Positions 4,725-5,738 of a DNA stretch of 5,738 bases are shown in pieces (the first letter of the stretch is position 1; each line of letters starts with the position of its first letter). The DNA is from Thermohalobaculum sp039178805. Its GTDB lineage: Bacteria; Pseudomonadota; Alphaproteobacteria; Rhodobacterales; Rhodobacteraceae. Made by a program: the position numbers and the translations under genes. The stretch is taken from positions 1-5,738 of the forward strand of contig JBCDFC010000285.1 of NCBI GenBank assembly GCA_039178805.1, in the 5' to 3' direction. Under the pieces are notes generated by a model, which was not told the origin of the DNA, did not search any database, and saw nothing but the letters and a program-made list of their open reading frames with translations.

Positions 4725-5738
4725 TCAACCGCGCTCCTCGCTGGCCGGGTAGCCGCGGAAGCCGCGCACGAACCATAGCTCGTAGTTGTAGCTGCGGTCG
4801 CGATGCGTCGCGAAGCTGCCGGTATCGATGGGGCGCGCTTCTTCGAACGCGGCCGGGATGTCCCCAACCCCGCGCAGCACCGCCAGCAGCATCGGGCGCG
4901 CGTCCCCTGGCATCAGCGTCGCGACAAGCTCATGGTGGTTCTGGGCTGAAATCTTCGGGTTCCAAACCGCGACCTCATCCCAGCCGATGCCGCCCTGGAA
5001 CATGCACTCCGACAGCCGGCGCCGGTCGTTCGAGAGGAGCACCTCGGCTCCCTCCTCCGCCATCGCCGCCAGTGCCGGATCGCAGAAGGGTTCCGCGAGG
5101 CGCATCTTCTTGAAGGGATCGGGGCCGCGCAGCAGCGTCTCGCTCCGCCCGGCATAGAGTGCTGCCGCCGCATAGACCGTCACGGCCGCCATGGCGCCGA
5201 GGCCGAGCTGCCAGCGAAGGAGACGTGCCGCACCCAAACCCATCAAGAAGCGAACGGCGAAGAGGCTACCCGCGACATAGGCCGGGGCGGCCCAGTTCGG
5301 TTGCGCTCGCGTAACGAAAGCGAGCGCCAGCATCGCGAAGAGGAGCGTGCCCGTCTGCCAGGCGAGGAGACGCATGCGCCAATCCTCGCGCCAGGTGCTG
5401 CGGAACCAGAAGCCCGCGAGGATTGCCGGAAAGAGCACGGGGCCGATCACGCCGAACTGGGCGCCCAAGAACTCGAGAAACTTCAGCGGGTTGAGGTAGC
5501 CGTCTCCTGGATCGGCGTCCTCGGCCACATGGGTGACGGTCGCGAAGCTGTTCTCGAGGTTCCAGAGGATGTTGGGCGCGAGAACGAGGAGCCCCACGCC
5601 GGCGGCGATGCCCGCCCCCTGCCAGTCCCGCCCCCGCGCGGAGAAAAGCGCATAGCCGAGCGCACCGACGGGCAGGATGAGCATCGTGTATTTCGCGAGC
5701 GCGCCGAGCCCGATGGCAGCGCCCATCACCGTCCACCA
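4725..5738 (-). CDS. Membrane glycosyltransferase, GT39/GT83 (PMT/ArnT-like) type, N-terminus outside the window
   Basis: The reading frame is open to the window edge, so the 337 visible residues are the C-terminal part; the ATG at 5729 is internal. The visible start, WWTVMGAAIGLGALAKYTML, matches the segment of this family that carries a conserved G-L-A-x-x-x-KYT pattern. Hydrophobic segments follow at about 20-33, 41-58, 88-112, 123-143, 149-168 and 176-196. The membrane-linked motifs WN at 59-60, QFGVIGPVLFP at 94-104 and QPNWAAPAY at 146-154 are typical. The last 140 residues are hydrophilic, probably periplasmic, and include VWNPKISAQNHHEL (258-271) and a terminal YNYELWFVRGFRGY. Enzymes of this type move a sugar from a polyprenyl-phosphate donor to lipid or protein in the inner membrane. 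The conserved acidic catalytic residue of the first periplasmic loop lies outside the window. Donor and acceptor are unknown. It is convergent with the regulator gene and not obviously linked to it. Confidence 0.87.
   Translation of the reverse strand, partial: WWTVMGAAIGLGALAKYTMLILPVGALGYALFSARGRDWQGAGIAAGVGLLVLAPNILWNLENSFATVTHVAEDADPGDGYLNPLKFLEFLGAQFGVIGPVLFPAILAGFWFRSTWREDWRMRLLAWQTGTLLFAMLALAFVTRAQPNWAAPAYVAGSLFAVRFLMGLGAARLLRWQLGLGAMAAVTVYAAAALYAGRSETLLRGPDPFKKMRLAEPFCDPALAAMAEEGAEVLLSNDRRRLSECMFQGGIGWDEVAVWNPKISAQNHHELVATLMPGDARPMLLAVLRGVGDIPAAFEEARPIDTGSFATHRDRSYNYELWFVRGFRGYPASEERG

Noticed and set aside
4577..5113. A + strand frame of 178 codons opposite the glycosyltransferase end
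   Set aside because: Composition is Arg/Pro/Ser-rich with no motif, and the opposite strand encodes conserved membrane-protein sequence.

Overview
The window reads as ordinary chromosomal DNA from a high-GC alphaproteobacterium. The evidence is the strong G/C preference at third codon positions, the compact leucine-catabolism operon, and an intergenic palindrome (4489-4581) of a type I recall as common in alphaproteobacterial genomes. A sphingomonad-like or related lineage is possible, but the sequence alone does not fix the genus. I see no rRNA, tRNA, CRISPR array, transposase or phage gene.

Positions 1-2594 (+ strand) are the 3' part of a tightly packed operon. It holds the biotin-carrier end of the methylcrotonyl-CoA carboxylase alpha subunit, then HMG-CoA lyase, then a LiuC-type methylglutaconyl-CoA hydratase, then a small exported protein of unknown function with TPR-like helices. 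Gaps are 4 bp, 1 bp and a 4-bp overlap, so the four genes are probably co-transcribed and translationally coupled. The first three cover consecutive late steps of leucine breakdown: 3-methylcrotonyl-CoA to 3-methylglutaconyl-CoA to HMG-CoA to acetyl-CoA plus acetoacetate. The link of the fourth gene to this pathway is unknown.

Positions 2648-4384 hold a divergent pair: a PLP-dependent class I/II aminotransferase (- strand) and an Lrp/AsnC-family regulator (+ strand). Their 105-bp shared intergenic region contains a TGCAA-N7-TTGCA dyad and a further ATTGCA copy exactly 30 bp downstream. The simplest reading is that the regulator controls itself and the aminotransferase in response to an amino acid.

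Positions 4385-4724 are non-coding between two convergent genes. They carry a 93-bp element made of two inverted hairpin-forming arms, possibly nested in a longer imperfect inverted repeat, plus one further hairpin.

Positions 4725-5738 (- strand) hold most of an inner-membrane glycosyltransferase of the GT39/GT83 (PMT/ArnT-like) type, whose N-terminus lies outside the window.

No clearly new system is visible. The points most worth a second look are the putative operator, the palindromic element, the altered motif in HMG-CoA lyase, a compositional patch inside the hydratase gene, and the coupled exported protein.
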